Of a stretch of DNA of 7,221 nucleotides, positions 1 to 5,422 are shown piece by piece. The translations under genes were made by a program, and so were the position numbers. Below the pieces are notes generated by a model that saw nothing but the letters and a program-made list of their open reading frames with translations, searched no databases and was not told where the DNA came from. Positions within the stretch are counted from its first letter, which is position 1; each line of letters opens with the position of its first letter. Origin of the DNA: JBOGFI01 sp050743365 (GTDB lineage Bacteria > Actinomycetota > Acidimicrobiia > IMCC26256 > JACDBD01); assembly GCA_050743365.1 (NCBI GenBank), contig JBOGFI010000122.1, forward strand, positions 1 to 7,221. Direction: 5' to 3'.

Positions 1-16
1 GGGGTTGGTGTGGTGA

Positions 17-886
17 TCATGCCGCGTGCGTCTTCTCGTAGTCGACGGGGCTGAGCATTCCGTTGGTGGAGTGTCGACGGGTCGGGTTGTAGAACGCTTC
101 GATCCATTCGAAGATCGCCGACGCGAGCTGCTGGCGCGTCGACCACGGCTGGCGGTCGAGGAGCTCGCGCTGGAGCGTGCTGAAGAAGCTCTCGGCGACG
201 GCGTTGTCGTAGGCGTCGCCGATGGTTCCCATGGACCCGAGCAGGCCGGCGGCGCGCAGGCGCCGACCGAACGCCCAGCTGGTGTATTGGGTGCCGTGAT
301 CGGAGTGCACGACCGCGCCTTCCGGTGGGCGACGCCGCCACAGGGCCATCTGGAGCGCGTCGACGACGAGCTCGGCGCGGAGGTGATCGGCGATCGACCA
401 GCCGACGACGCGCCGAGACCAGGCGTCGAGCACGACGCCCAGGTAGACCTTGCCGGTGCCGGTGGGATGTTCGGTGATGTCGCTCACCCAGAGTCGATCC
501 GGTGCGGTGACGCTGAAGCGCCGCTTGACCAGATCGTCACTTGGGATGGCGGCCGGGTCGCGTCGCGTGCAGCCCCGCTTGCGCCGCCGGTAGATGCCTT
601 CGATGCCGGCCTGGCGCATGAGCCGCTCGACGCGTTTGCGGCCCACCCGGATGCCCTCTCCGAGGCGGAGCTCGGCGTGCACTCGCGGCGAGCCGTAGGT
701 GCCTCGGGACTGGCGGTGGATCTCGAGGATCGTGGCGCTGAGACGGGCATCCTCATGTCGCCGCGTTGATGGGTCGTGCTGGCGGGCGCGCCATTCGTAG
801 AACCCGGAGGTCGTCACCTTCATCGCTCGGCACGAGACCGTGACCGGCTGGTCCGAGCAGCGCTCGGCGATGAAAGTGAAGATCAT
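17..886 (-). CDS. IS3-family transposase OrfB (DDE integrase domain)
   Basis: This 289-residue protein is the catalytic part of an IS3 transposase, which cuts and joins element ends to target DNA. The rve-type RNase H fold shows a complete DDE triad: Asp136 in WVSDIT, Asp196 in HSDHGTQYTS and Glu232 in DNAVAESFF, giving the classic 35-residue spacing between the second Asp and the Glu. An HTH_21-like region (SRGTYGSPRVHAEL, about residues 60-73) precedes it, and the C-terminus has the usual YNPTRRHSTNGMLSPVDYE ending. The ATG at 886-884 overlaps the orfA stop (ATGA). In this family the active product is normally an OrfAB fusion made by -1 frameshifting, and a suitable slippery site lies exactly at the junction. 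The same frame stays open upstream across orfA, but that part is orfA read out of frame. Confidence 0.95.
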   Translation of the reverse strand: MIFTFIAERCSDQPVTVSCRAMKVTTSGFYEWRARQHDPSTRRHEDARLSATILEIHRQSRGTYGSPRVHAELRLGEGIRVGRKRVERLMRQAGIEGIYRRRKRGCTRRDPAAIPSDDLVKRRFSVTAPDRLWVSDITEHPTGTGKVYLGVVLDAWSRRVVGWSIADHLRAELVVDALQMALWRRRPPEGAVVHSDHGTQYTSWAFGRRLRAAGLLGSMGTIGDAYDNAVAESFFSTLQRELLDRQPWSTRQQLASAIFEWIEAFYNPTRRHSTNGMLSPVDYEKTHAA

Positions 887-1170
887 TTTGGGAGCACGTT
901 CTCCTTGGCGAAATACGCCGCCGCCCGCTTGAGGATCTCGTTCTCCATCGCCAACACGCGGTTGTCGCGCCGCAACTTGGTCAGCTCCCGGCGCTCGTCG
1001 CTGGTCAGGCCCTCCCGCTTGCCTTGGTCGACGTCGGCCTGGTCCATCCAGCGCCGCAGGCACGACTCGCTGATCCCAAGATCCGCAGCGATCTGACGGA
1101 TCGGCTTGGCGCGCTCTCGCGCCAACTCGACCGCGCGTTGACGGAACTCCGGTGGCTTCGGTGCCGGCAT
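883..1170 (-). CDS. IS3-family transposase OrfA (helix-turn-helix)
   Basis: This 95-residue protein is the DNA-binding subunit of the IS3 transposase and recognises the terminal repeats. Residues of about 23-45 form a helix-turn-helix (PIRQIAADLGISESCLRRWM), and about 64-92 form a leucine-zipper-like coiled coil (LRRDNRVLAMENEILKRA) used for multimerisation. The start is supported by an AAGGAG ribosome binding site 5 nt upstream of ATG 1170-1168. Its length is normal for the family. Its last codons (CTC CCA AAA TGA) contain the slippery heptamer that links it to orfB. Confidence 0.93.
   Translation of the reverse strand: MPAPKPPEFRQRAVELARERAKPIRQIAADLGISESCLRRWMDQADVDQGKREGLTSDERRELTKLRRDNRVLAMENEILKRAAAYFAKENVLPK
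886..892 (-). promoter_or_regulatory. Programmed -1 frameshift site CCCAAAA (orfA/orfB)
   Basis: Read on the minus strand in the orfA frame the sequence is C CCA AAA TGA, which fits the canonical X XXY YYZ slippery pattern and sits directly before the orfA stop. Slipping back one base enters the orfB frame, giving the OrfAB fusion. This is seen in the sequence; that it works is inferred from how IS3 elements are generally expressed. The ATGA overlap also allows orfB to be started independently. Confidence 0.7.
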
Positions 1171-1212
1171 CCAGACTCCTTCCCGAGATGGTCACTACCA
1201 CCTCAGTGCAGG

Positions 1213-1237
1213 TGTCCGGAAAACCGGGGGATGCTCA
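1213..1237 (-). repeat. IS right terminal inverted repeat (candidate)
   Basis: The stretch upstream of orfA, read inward, starts TGAGCATCCCCCGG and continues through TTTTCCGGACA. It has the TG start and composition usual for IS3-family ends. The partner repeat lies beyond the window start, so its boundary is inferred from the TG dinucleotide and the family pattern only. Confidence 0.6.
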
Positions 1238-1246
1238 CGCTTCGAT

Positions 1247-1291
1247 TGGTGGCGGGGGGAGGATTTGAACCTCCGACCTTCGGGTTATGAG
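1247..1291 (-). repeat. tRNA-CAT 3' half, attachment core A (with CCA)
   Basis: On the minus strand this reads as the 3' half of a tRNA, starting in the anticodon loop (CTCATAA, anticodon CAT). The 3' side of the anticodon stem, the variable loop, a perfect T-stem (GGAGG/CCTCC) around TTCAAAT, the acceptor strand CCCCGCC, discriminator A and an encoded CCA at 1249-1247 follow. CAT with this body points to tRNA-Met; tRNA-Ile with a modified CAT is possible. No tRNA 5' half precedes it, so it is not a functional gene. The 44 bases 1248-1291 are identical to 5062-5105, and identity stops abruptly at the anticodon loop. This is what a tyrosine-integrase attachment core left by integration into a tRNA 3' end looks like. 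Confidence 0.88.
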
Positions 1292-1588
1292 GTTCCGGGT
1301 CGCCGTGTGGGCCTCTAGACGCTGGTTGGTCCACGTCGTCGTAAGACCAGGCCAGGCGGCACTTCTCTCGGCAGCGCGTGTGCTCCCGTGGGCGCGAGCC
1401 GGCGTTGGTGGGTGCAGGGAGCGTTGACAATGCGTTGACAAGATCTGGCCGTCGCGCGGGGGTGCGGTTCCACGGTCTCCATTCCCGCCGGTGAAACCCG
1501 TCCTCGCGGGCTTGTGCGCCGAGGACCTCGTGGAGCCCATGGTTCGAGTTGTTTGACACGTTCGCGCCGACCAAGGCCTGTCTGCGTC
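1292..1588. other. Non-coding end of cargo island between core A and the lipoprotein gene
   Basis: I see no convincing gene in this stretch. Open frames running through it on the minus strand end in translated tRNA sequence (RRSEVQILPPPP), which marks them as artefacts. It holds the paired TTGACA-type repeats and a short inverted repeat, GTCCTCG at 1500-1506 against CGAGGAC at 1520-1526. That repeat could form a 7-bp hairpin about 65 bp past the lipoprotein stop codon. No T-run follows it, so calling it a terminator would be a guess. Confidence 0.5.
1422..1441 (+). repeat. Paired CGTTGACAA repeats, 11-bp period (arm-site candidate)
   Basis: CGTTGACAA occurs at 1422-1430 and again at 1433-1441, one helical turn apart. 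A related TTTGACACG lies at 1552-1560. They sit about 130 bp inside the 3.8-kb segment from core A. The same motif with the same period occurs inside the other end near 4987-5006. By eye I find this motif nowhere else in the window. Tyrosine integrases bind short repeated arm sites flanking the core, so an arm-site role is inferred. Confidence 0.5.
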
Positions 1589-3421
1589 CTACTGCGAGGG
1601 CACGGGGACTCGATCGGACGGGAACACGAGCGTGCGACCGTCGGGGCTCCACCAGGGGCCGAACTCCTCTTCGACAGTGAGCGTCAAGCGTCGCCGGTCG
1701 CTGCCGTCGAGTTGCGTGACCCAGAGGTCGCCGGGACGGTCGACGAATGCGATCGTGTCGTCGGGCCCCCAGGCCGGGAACCGGTCACCCGGACGCGTAC
1801 CGGCGAGGGGTCGGGCGTCGGTGCCGTCGGCATTGATCGTCCAGATTCCCTCGCCAGACTGGACGTAGGCAATGCGGTCGCCGGTCGGCGACCACGCGCC
1901 GTACCACTGGTCGCCCGGCAGTTCGAACCGTGTCGGGTGGGTGCCATCGCCGTTGATGACGGTGAGGTCGCGGTCGCCCTCGGATCCGACCTCGAAGACG
2001 ATCCGGCCGTCGGGGGCGTAGGCGGCGAGCCGTTCGTCATCGGGTGAGGTCGTCACTTGCTGGGGGCCCGACCCATCGACCGCGACGGTCCAGATGTCGA
2101 AGTTCCCGGCCCGGTCGCTGGCGAATACGACGCGGGATCCGTCGGGTGAGTAGCGGCCGGCGACGTCGGTGGCGGGATGGTCGGTGAGACGGCGTTCGTT
2201 GCCGCCGTCGGCGTCCATGACGTAGAGCTCGGACTGGCCGTCACGGGTGGATGCGAACACGATGGAGTGGCCCTCGGGTGACCACGCTGTTCCGCCGTCG
2301 ATCCCGGCGGTGTCAGTAAGGCGGGCGAGATGGTCGCCGTGGCGGTCGATGGTCCAGATGTCGGCGTGGTCGTCGATGCCCATGGCCTCGGTCAGTCGCC
2401 AGGCGATCCGGCGCCCGGCGCCGGACGAGTTGGCGAGGACAGCGATCGTGACGTCGTCGTCGGGGAGGTGGGCGACGAAGGTTCCGGTCGAACCTTCGTG
2501 GCCGTACGTAGTGCGGCCGTGGACGCGCGTGATCTCGACACCGAGGCCGTAGCGACCAAAGCAGTTCTCCGGTAGGCATGGCAGCGCCATCGTCGGCGTC
2601 GGGTCGACCATCGCGGCGAGCGTCGCCGGCTCGAGCACGTCGCCCTCGAACAGGGACCTTCCCCACCGCACGAGATCCTCCGCGGTGGCGACCATTGCAC
2701 CCGAGGCACCGGTGCGCCGCGCGAAGTGAGCGGTGCCGTCGCGGTCGGCGATCTCGAGCCCGACATAGTCGAACAGCGTTCCCGGCGGGAAGTTGCCGTC
2801 GCCGGCGTACGCGGTCTGGGCGAGGTCGTGGTCCTCGAGGAAGCGATCGAGGAGCTCACCGATCGACAACCCCGTGCGAGCCTCGAGAACGAGGCCGAGC
2901 GAGAGATAGTTGAGGTCGCTGTAGTGGTGGCAACTGCCGGGCGCGCACACGGCTGGTGGGCTCCGCCGCACGGCCTCGGCGAAGGCTGAGGGACTGCTCA
3001 GGTCGTCGCCGACGTAGTCGTGGGGAAGGCCGCTGGTGTGGTTCAACAGCTGCCGGACGGTCGTGCCGTTCGGGACGCCGTCGAGGTCGGCGGCGTCATC
3101 CAAGTCGAGCGTGCCGTCGTCGACCAGGTCGAGCGCCAGCGCGGCGACGTAGGTCTTGGTCACGCTGGCTAGCAGGAACGGAGTGTTCACCGAATCGTCG
3201 GTGGACGCGCGGCCGGCCCGCCCGACCCAGCGTCGCCCCGCGATGTCAGCCGCGACCACGGCGATGCTCGCCTCATCGTCGTCGGCCATGGCGTCCTCAA
3301 GGGCCGCCTGCAATCGGTTGGCGACGCCATCCTCAACCGAGCCCGTCTGCTCGCTGTCGTCGCCGCCTGAACACCCGCCGAGCAGCGCAACCGCCACCGC
3401 CGTGCACACGAGCCCCTTCAT
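1589..3421 (-). CDS. Lipoprotein: serine beta-lactamase-like domain fused to TolB-like beta-propeller
   Basis: This predicted 610-residue exported lipoprotein starts with a signal peptide and lipobox (LLGGC, lipidated Cys17), followed by an acidic linker. Residues of about 30-345 form a beta-lactamase/transpeptidase-like domain (PF00144 type, class C / DD-peptidase fold). It has the SxxK motif SVTK (Ser86, Lys89), YSD at 167-169 where YxN is more usual, and HEG at 308-310 in place of the KTG box. Such enzymes include DD-peptidases, esterases and D-amino-acid peptidases, so the substrate is open. From about 354 to the end there are six PD40/WD40-like blades, marked by WSPxG/YSPDG motifs near 379, 423, 467, 509, 550 and 590. 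These form a TolB-like propeller, probably for binding. I chose ATG 3421 because it begins the signal peptide. ATG 3457, 12 codons upstream, is an alternative, and neither has a strong ribosome binding site. It follows the HAAS-like membrane gene in the same direction after 124 bp. Confidence 0.88.
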   Translation of the reverse strand: MKGLVCTAVAVALLGGCSGGDDSEQTGSVEDGVANRLQAALEDAMADDDEASIAVVAADIAGRRWVGRAGRASTDDSVNTPFLLASVTKTYVAALALDLVDDGTLDLDDAADLDGVPNGTTVRQLLNHTSGLPHDYVGDDLSSPSAFAEAVRRSPPAVCAPGSCHHYSDLNYLSLGLVLEARTGLSIGELLDRFLEDHDLAQTAYAGDGNFPPGTLFDYVGLEIADRDGTAHFARRTGASGAMVATAEDLVRWGRSLFEGDVLEPATLAAMVDPTPTMALPCLPENCFGRYGLGVEITRVHGRTTYGHEGSTGTFVAHLPDDDVTIAVLANSSGAGRRIAWRLTEAMGIDDHADIWTIDRHGDHLARLTDTAGIDGGTAWSPEGHSIVFASTRDGQSELYVMDADGGNERRLTDHPATDVAGRYSPDGSRVVFASDRAGNFDIWTVAVDGSGPQQVTTSPDDERLAAYAPDGRIVFEVGSEGDRDLTVINGDGTHPTRFELPGDQWYGAWSPTGDRIAYVQSGEGIWTINADGTDARPLAGTRPGDRFPAWGPDDTIAFVDRPGDLWVTQLDGSDRRRLTLTVEEEFGPWWSPDGRTLVFPSDRVPVPSQ

Positions 3422-3545
3422 CCACGGTCCACCGTCGGGGTGTCGTCGCGTGCGCATCACCAAGAAGACGGGCACGGTGAGAAGGCGCAAAGTCGCCCTG
3501 GCGGCACTCGGGTGAACGGCATGGCGACCGTCGAGCGACAAGCGA

Positions 3546-4301
3546 TCAGGTGGTCGCCTCGGCGCGCGTGGGGCGCTCGGACCAGAGCGTGTAGTGCAGC
3601 CACAGCCAGCCGGTGGTCATCAGAGCTGCCCCGAGGTAGTAGGGCGACGACTGCTTCTCGAGCGACGTCGGCGACATCAGGGACAGCGCAACAAGGGAGA
3701 CCCCGAACAGCGTCGTGGCCGGACGGGGCAGAACCGCCTCCCGGAAGATCACGTCGAACAGCAGGCCGAACCCGATGATCAGCAACGTCGCGGCCGCCCA
3801 CCCGATGATTCCGTAACCCACCGGCCACAGGCACATGCCGGCGACGATCAGCACCGTGGCGATGATCCCGCGCGCTCTACCGAACGCGCCCCAGGTTCGG
3901 ACGATCAAAGCCGCCAGCCCAAGCACCAGCAGCCCGAAGGAGACGATCAGCAGGACGTTGGGCGGCGGATCGATCTCGTTGGGCTTCGTCTCGGGGATCA
4001 GGGCCAGCCCGACGGCGAGCGTGATCACCCCCAGCATCCCGGCCAGTCCTGCCCAGCGGGTGAATCGTGAAGGCATAGCTCCTCCTTGTTCGTTGAACTC
4101 CTCCGCGAGGTCGCTCGGATCCCCGAAGGCGTCGATGGCGGCCCGCTCGGCGTCCTCCGGAGATCGGCCCGAGCCCATCAGGTGCTCGGCGCACTCCCAG
4201 AGGTGATCCCGTACCTCGGCGGCGATCCGCTCGGCGCGTCTCGAACCCAGCAGACCGCCGAGCTGCGCGACATACGCGTCGATCACACCGTGCTCGGCCA
4301 C
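3546..4301 (-). CDS. HAAS-like domain membrane protein, six predicted helices
   Basis: This 251-residue integral membrane protein of unknown function begins with a short helical domain (residues 1-72, with EVRDHLWECAEHL and AERAAIDAFGDPSDLAEEF). It resembles the HAAS / permease-prefix domain often encoded next to PadR-type regulators. Hydrophobic segments follow at about 83-102, 115-134, 146-165, 167-185, 196-211 and 221-240. The start is GTG 4301-4299, preceded by GAGGAGG with 7 nt spacing, lying inside the end of padR; the two genes overlap by 19 bp and are probably translationally coupled. In known PadR-HAAS pairs the membrane protein is thought to act with the regulator in sensing envelope or antibiotic stress; that role is inferred here. 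An internal AAGGAGG-ATG could yield a second product without the N-terminal domain. Confidence 0.85.
   Translation of the reverse strand: MAEHGVIDAYVAQLGGLLGSRRAERIAAEVRDHLWECAEHLMGSGRSPEDAERAAIDAFGDPSDLAEEFNEQGGAMPSRFTRWAGLAGMLGVITLAVGLALIPETKPNEIDPPPNVLLIVSFGLLVLGLAALIVRTWGAFGRARGIIATVLIVAGMCLWPVGYGIIGWAAATLLIIGFGLLFDVIFREAVLPRPATTLFGVSLVALSLMSPTSLEKQSSPYYLGAALMTTGWLWLHYTLWSERPTRAEATT
4074..4087 (-). promoter_or_regulatory. Internal ribosome binding site and in-frame ATG (Met76)
   Basis: Within the HAAS-like membrane protein gene a perfect AAGGAGG (4087-4081) lies 4 nt before an in-frame ATG (4076-4074). This is exactly at the boundary between the soluble N-terminal domain and the first membrane helix. 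Initiation here would make a 176-residue membrane-only protein. The codons also encode the linker EQGGAM, so the match could be incidental. Confidence 0.4.
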
Positions 4302-4642
4302 GGTGCCCCTCCTCGCAGGACGGCTTGCACAGCGTTGGCGAACCGGTGCCACTCGGTCTGCTCGGCGCTGAGTACCGACCGACCCCGTTTGGTGACCTTG
4401 TACACGCGACGCTTCCGGCCCGTAGACGTATCCCACTCGCTGGCCAGCAGCCCCGCGGCCTCGAGCCGGTGGAGCGCCGGGTAGAGCGAACCCTCGGGCA
4501 GATCGAGTACGCCGGCGCTGCGCTCCTTGAGCATCTCGAGCACGGCGTAGCCGTGGGCCGGCTGCTCGGCCAGCACCGCCAAGGCCAGCATGTCGAGGTG
4601 ACCCCGGATGTGATCTGGTTGCGCCGGTTGAGCAGGTCTCAT
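4283..4642 (-). CDS. PadR-family transcriptional regulator
   Basis: This 119-residue winged-helix repressor of the PadR family shows the family landmarks. They are HIRGHLDMLALAVLAEQPAHGYAV (11-34), the recognition region LPEGSLYPALHRLEAAGLL (48-66) and the beta-wing TGRKRRVYKVT (74-84), with a short C-terminal helix for dimerisation. These regulators are usually released by a small-molecule ligand. ATG 4642 is chosen because the conserved N-terminus starts there and a promoter-like sequence ends 8 nt upstream, giving a leaderless or nearly leaderless mRNA. It is the first gene of a likely operon with the overlapping HAAS-like membrane gene and perhaps the beta-lactamase/propeller lipoprotein. 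Two tandem palindrome-like sites over its promoter suggest autorepression. Confidence 0.92.
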   Translation of the reverse strand: MRPAQPAQPDHIRGHLDMLALAVLAEQPAHGYAVLEMLKERSAGVLDLPEGSLYPALHRLEAAGLLASEWDTSTGRKRRVYKVTKRGRSVLSAEQTEWHRFANAVQAVLRGGAPWPSTV

Positions 4643-4679
4643 ACCTAGACAGCCTATACCAAGGCAGCCTTGATGTCGA
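4643..4679 (-). promoter_or_regulatory. padR promoter with tandem operator-like repeats
   Basis: On the minus strand a -35 like TCGACA (4679-4674) and an actinobacterial-type -10 TAGGCT (4656-4651) are separated by 17 bp; the padR ATG follows 8 nt later. Overlapping them are two related 13-bp sites 15 bp apart: the perfect palindrome CAAGGCAGCCTTG at 4660-4672 and the imperfect CTAGACAGCCTAT at 4645-4657, sharing 9 of 13 positions and both containing CAGCCT. One fills the spacer and the other covers the -10, so a dimer bound to either would block transcription. PadR binding is inferred. Confidence 0.6.
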
Positions 4680-4960
4680 CGGCCCACGCAGCCCTCGCCG
4701 GTGTCGCGTGGCGTTCGGGCCCGGCGTCGAGCCGACCTACGAGCTGGGACTCGCGGCACCGATGCGCGGTTTCGACCTGCTCCTCATCCGAGCCGTGCGG
4801 AAAACTGATGCTTCAGCTACGCCGATCGACCAGTGGGAAGACGGCCCACGACAGATCGGGTTGCCGCCCCGAAGGTCGGGCTGCGTGGGAGCGCCGAGCG
4901 AGGACCGGGCGAGTGGTCGGACCTGCACATTCGCCAGTGCTCACGGCGCTGAACGGGCCG
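4680..4960. other. Stretch with no recognisable gene upstream of padR
   Basis: Open frames exist on both strands, for example plus 4708-4992 and minus 4737-4928. They lack a convincing ribosome binding site and recognisable motifs, and several overlap each other in different frames. The stretch may hold decayed sequence from the end of the island or upstream regulatory DNA; I see no clear RNA gene in it. Confidence 0.4.
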
Positions 4961-4961
4961 T

Positions 4962-5006
4962 TTGTCAACGCGCCGTCAAACAGAAACGTTGACACGGAGT
5001 TGACAA
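4962..5006 (+). repeat. TTGACA-type repeat cluster (arm-site candidate)
   Basis: The cluster holds TTGTCAACG at 4962-4970 (inverted), CGTTGACAC at 4987-4995 and AGTTGACAA at 4998-5006. The last two are direct repeats with an 11-bp period, matching the pair at 1422-1441 in motif, period and orientation. They lie 56 bp inside the 3.8-kb segment from core B. If the two cores recombined, these clusters would flank the single core as P and P' arms. An arm-type integrase-binding role is inferred. Confidence 0.5.
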
Positions 5007-5014
5007 CTCACGGC

Positions 5015-5048
5015 AAAGGCCCTCCCCAGCTGTAGGGAGAGGGCCTTT
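5015..5048 (-). terminator. Hairpin terminator downstream of tRNA fragment B
   Basis: AAAGGCCCTC (5015-5024) pairs perfectly with GAGGGCCTTT (5039-5048), and the stem extends by three more C-G pairs after one bulged A. It has a short A/T tract on each side and could work in either direction. It lies 13 bp past the 3' end of the tRNA fragment at 5062-5105 in the tRNA reading direction, a usual position for a tRNA terminator carried with an attachment site. Confidence 0.75.
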
Positions 5049-5061
5049 GACCTGGTGCTTC

Positions 5062-5105
5062 GGTGGCGGGGGGAGGATTTGAACCTCCGACCTTCGGGTT
5101 ATGAG
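5062..5105 (-). repeat. tRNA-CAT 3' half, attachment core B (no encoded CCA)
   Basis: This is an exact 44-bp repeat of 1248-1291 in the same orientation, again starting in the anticodon loop (CTCATAA) and running to the acceptor end. After the discriminator A the sequence is CCG rather than CCA. Upstream bases (5106 onward) do not resemble a tRNA 5' half, so it is not a complete tRNA gene. With core A it bounds 1292-5061 as a potential integrated element; recombination between the cores would release a 3,814-bp circle. Confidence 0.88.
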
Positions 5106-5421
5106 TTGGCCGCCGGGGGTGCCGCCTGGTGTCGTTGCGGGCTGCATAGGGCCGCTGAGCAGGCATTCTGCGACCTCCCGAGTCCGGCGAATGCCCTGAA
5201 GTAGCGCCCCATGCCGCACCAGCCGGTAGAAGATCCGGTAGAAGCGGGCGATCATTCCCCACCGCCGGGCCTGCTCAAGCGACTGGCGCAGCGAATCCAG
5301 CTCCATCGGCCGCAGCGACGCCCAGCTTCCGGTTCGCGAGCGCGGGCCGCAGGTACTTGCGCGCCACCCACTCGTACGACGACAACGTCGTCGGCTCGAC
5401 CCGGTCCTGTCCGGGTTCGCG
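5106..5421 (-). pseudogene. Decayed tyrosine integrase, N-terminal core-binding domain
   Basis: From about 5403 to 5316 one minus-strand frame reads VEPTTLSSYEWVARKYLRPA followed by LANRKLG, a good match to the SAM-like core-binding domain of actinobacterial phage-type integrases. The alignment then continues in another frame as SLRPMELDSLRQSLEQARRWG, implying a frameshift near 5315. No catalytic domain with the Arg-His-Arg-Tyr residues can be seen before core B, about 200 bp further on. There is no plausible start, and the frame runs into the end of the AbiEii-type gene. Location and direction (C-terminus toward the core) fit an island integrase next to its attachment site. The sequence after QARRWG (FYRIFYRLVRHG) I do not recognise. 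Confidence 0.5.
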
Positions 5422-5422
5422 T

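Larger units (their letters stand above)
1..1237 (-). mobile_element. IS3-family insertion sequence, left tip outside window
   Basis: The element carries the two overlapping reading frames typical of the IS3 family, both on the minus strand, plus a terminal inverted repeat candidate at its 5' (right) end. Read outward-in, that end begins TGAGCATCCCCCGG at 1237, fitting the 5'-TG...CA-3' ends of the family. Only 16 bases follow the orfB stop before the window begins, and no matching repeat is visible there, so the other terminal repeat must lie outside. The target duplication cannot be checked. The right end is 9 bp from the CCA end of the tRNA fragment at 1247-1291. Both frames look intact, so the copy may be active or recent. 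Confidence 0.9.

Noticed and set aside
26..769. Plus-strand open frame of 247 codons
   Set aside because: It is antisense to the orfB transposase, whose catalytic motifs are intact, and has no features of its own.
1422..1441. TTGACA motifs read as -35 promoter boxes
   Set aside because: No -10 element at suitable spacing and no gene starts downstream on that strand; paired 11-bp spacing fits protein-binding repeats better.
1203..1652. Minus-strand open frames, 149 and 101 codons, spanning tRNA fragment A
   Set aside because: They end in the translated tRNA sequence RRSEVQILPPPP or its frame variants, have no recognisable domain, and overlap the end of the lipoprotein gene.
3422..3541. Longer N-terminus for the lipoprotein, starting at TTG 3541
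   Set aside because: It would bury the signal peptide 40 residues inside the protein, and there is no ribosome binding site.
4708..4992. Plus-strand open frame upstream of the padR region
   Set aside because: No ribosome binding site, no recognisable motif, and it runs into the TTGACA repeat cluster; not supported as a gene.
5223..5245. Direct repeat CCGGTAGAAG
   Set aside because: Two copies of 10 bp a short distance apart inside a decayed stretch; likely chance or a small local duplication.
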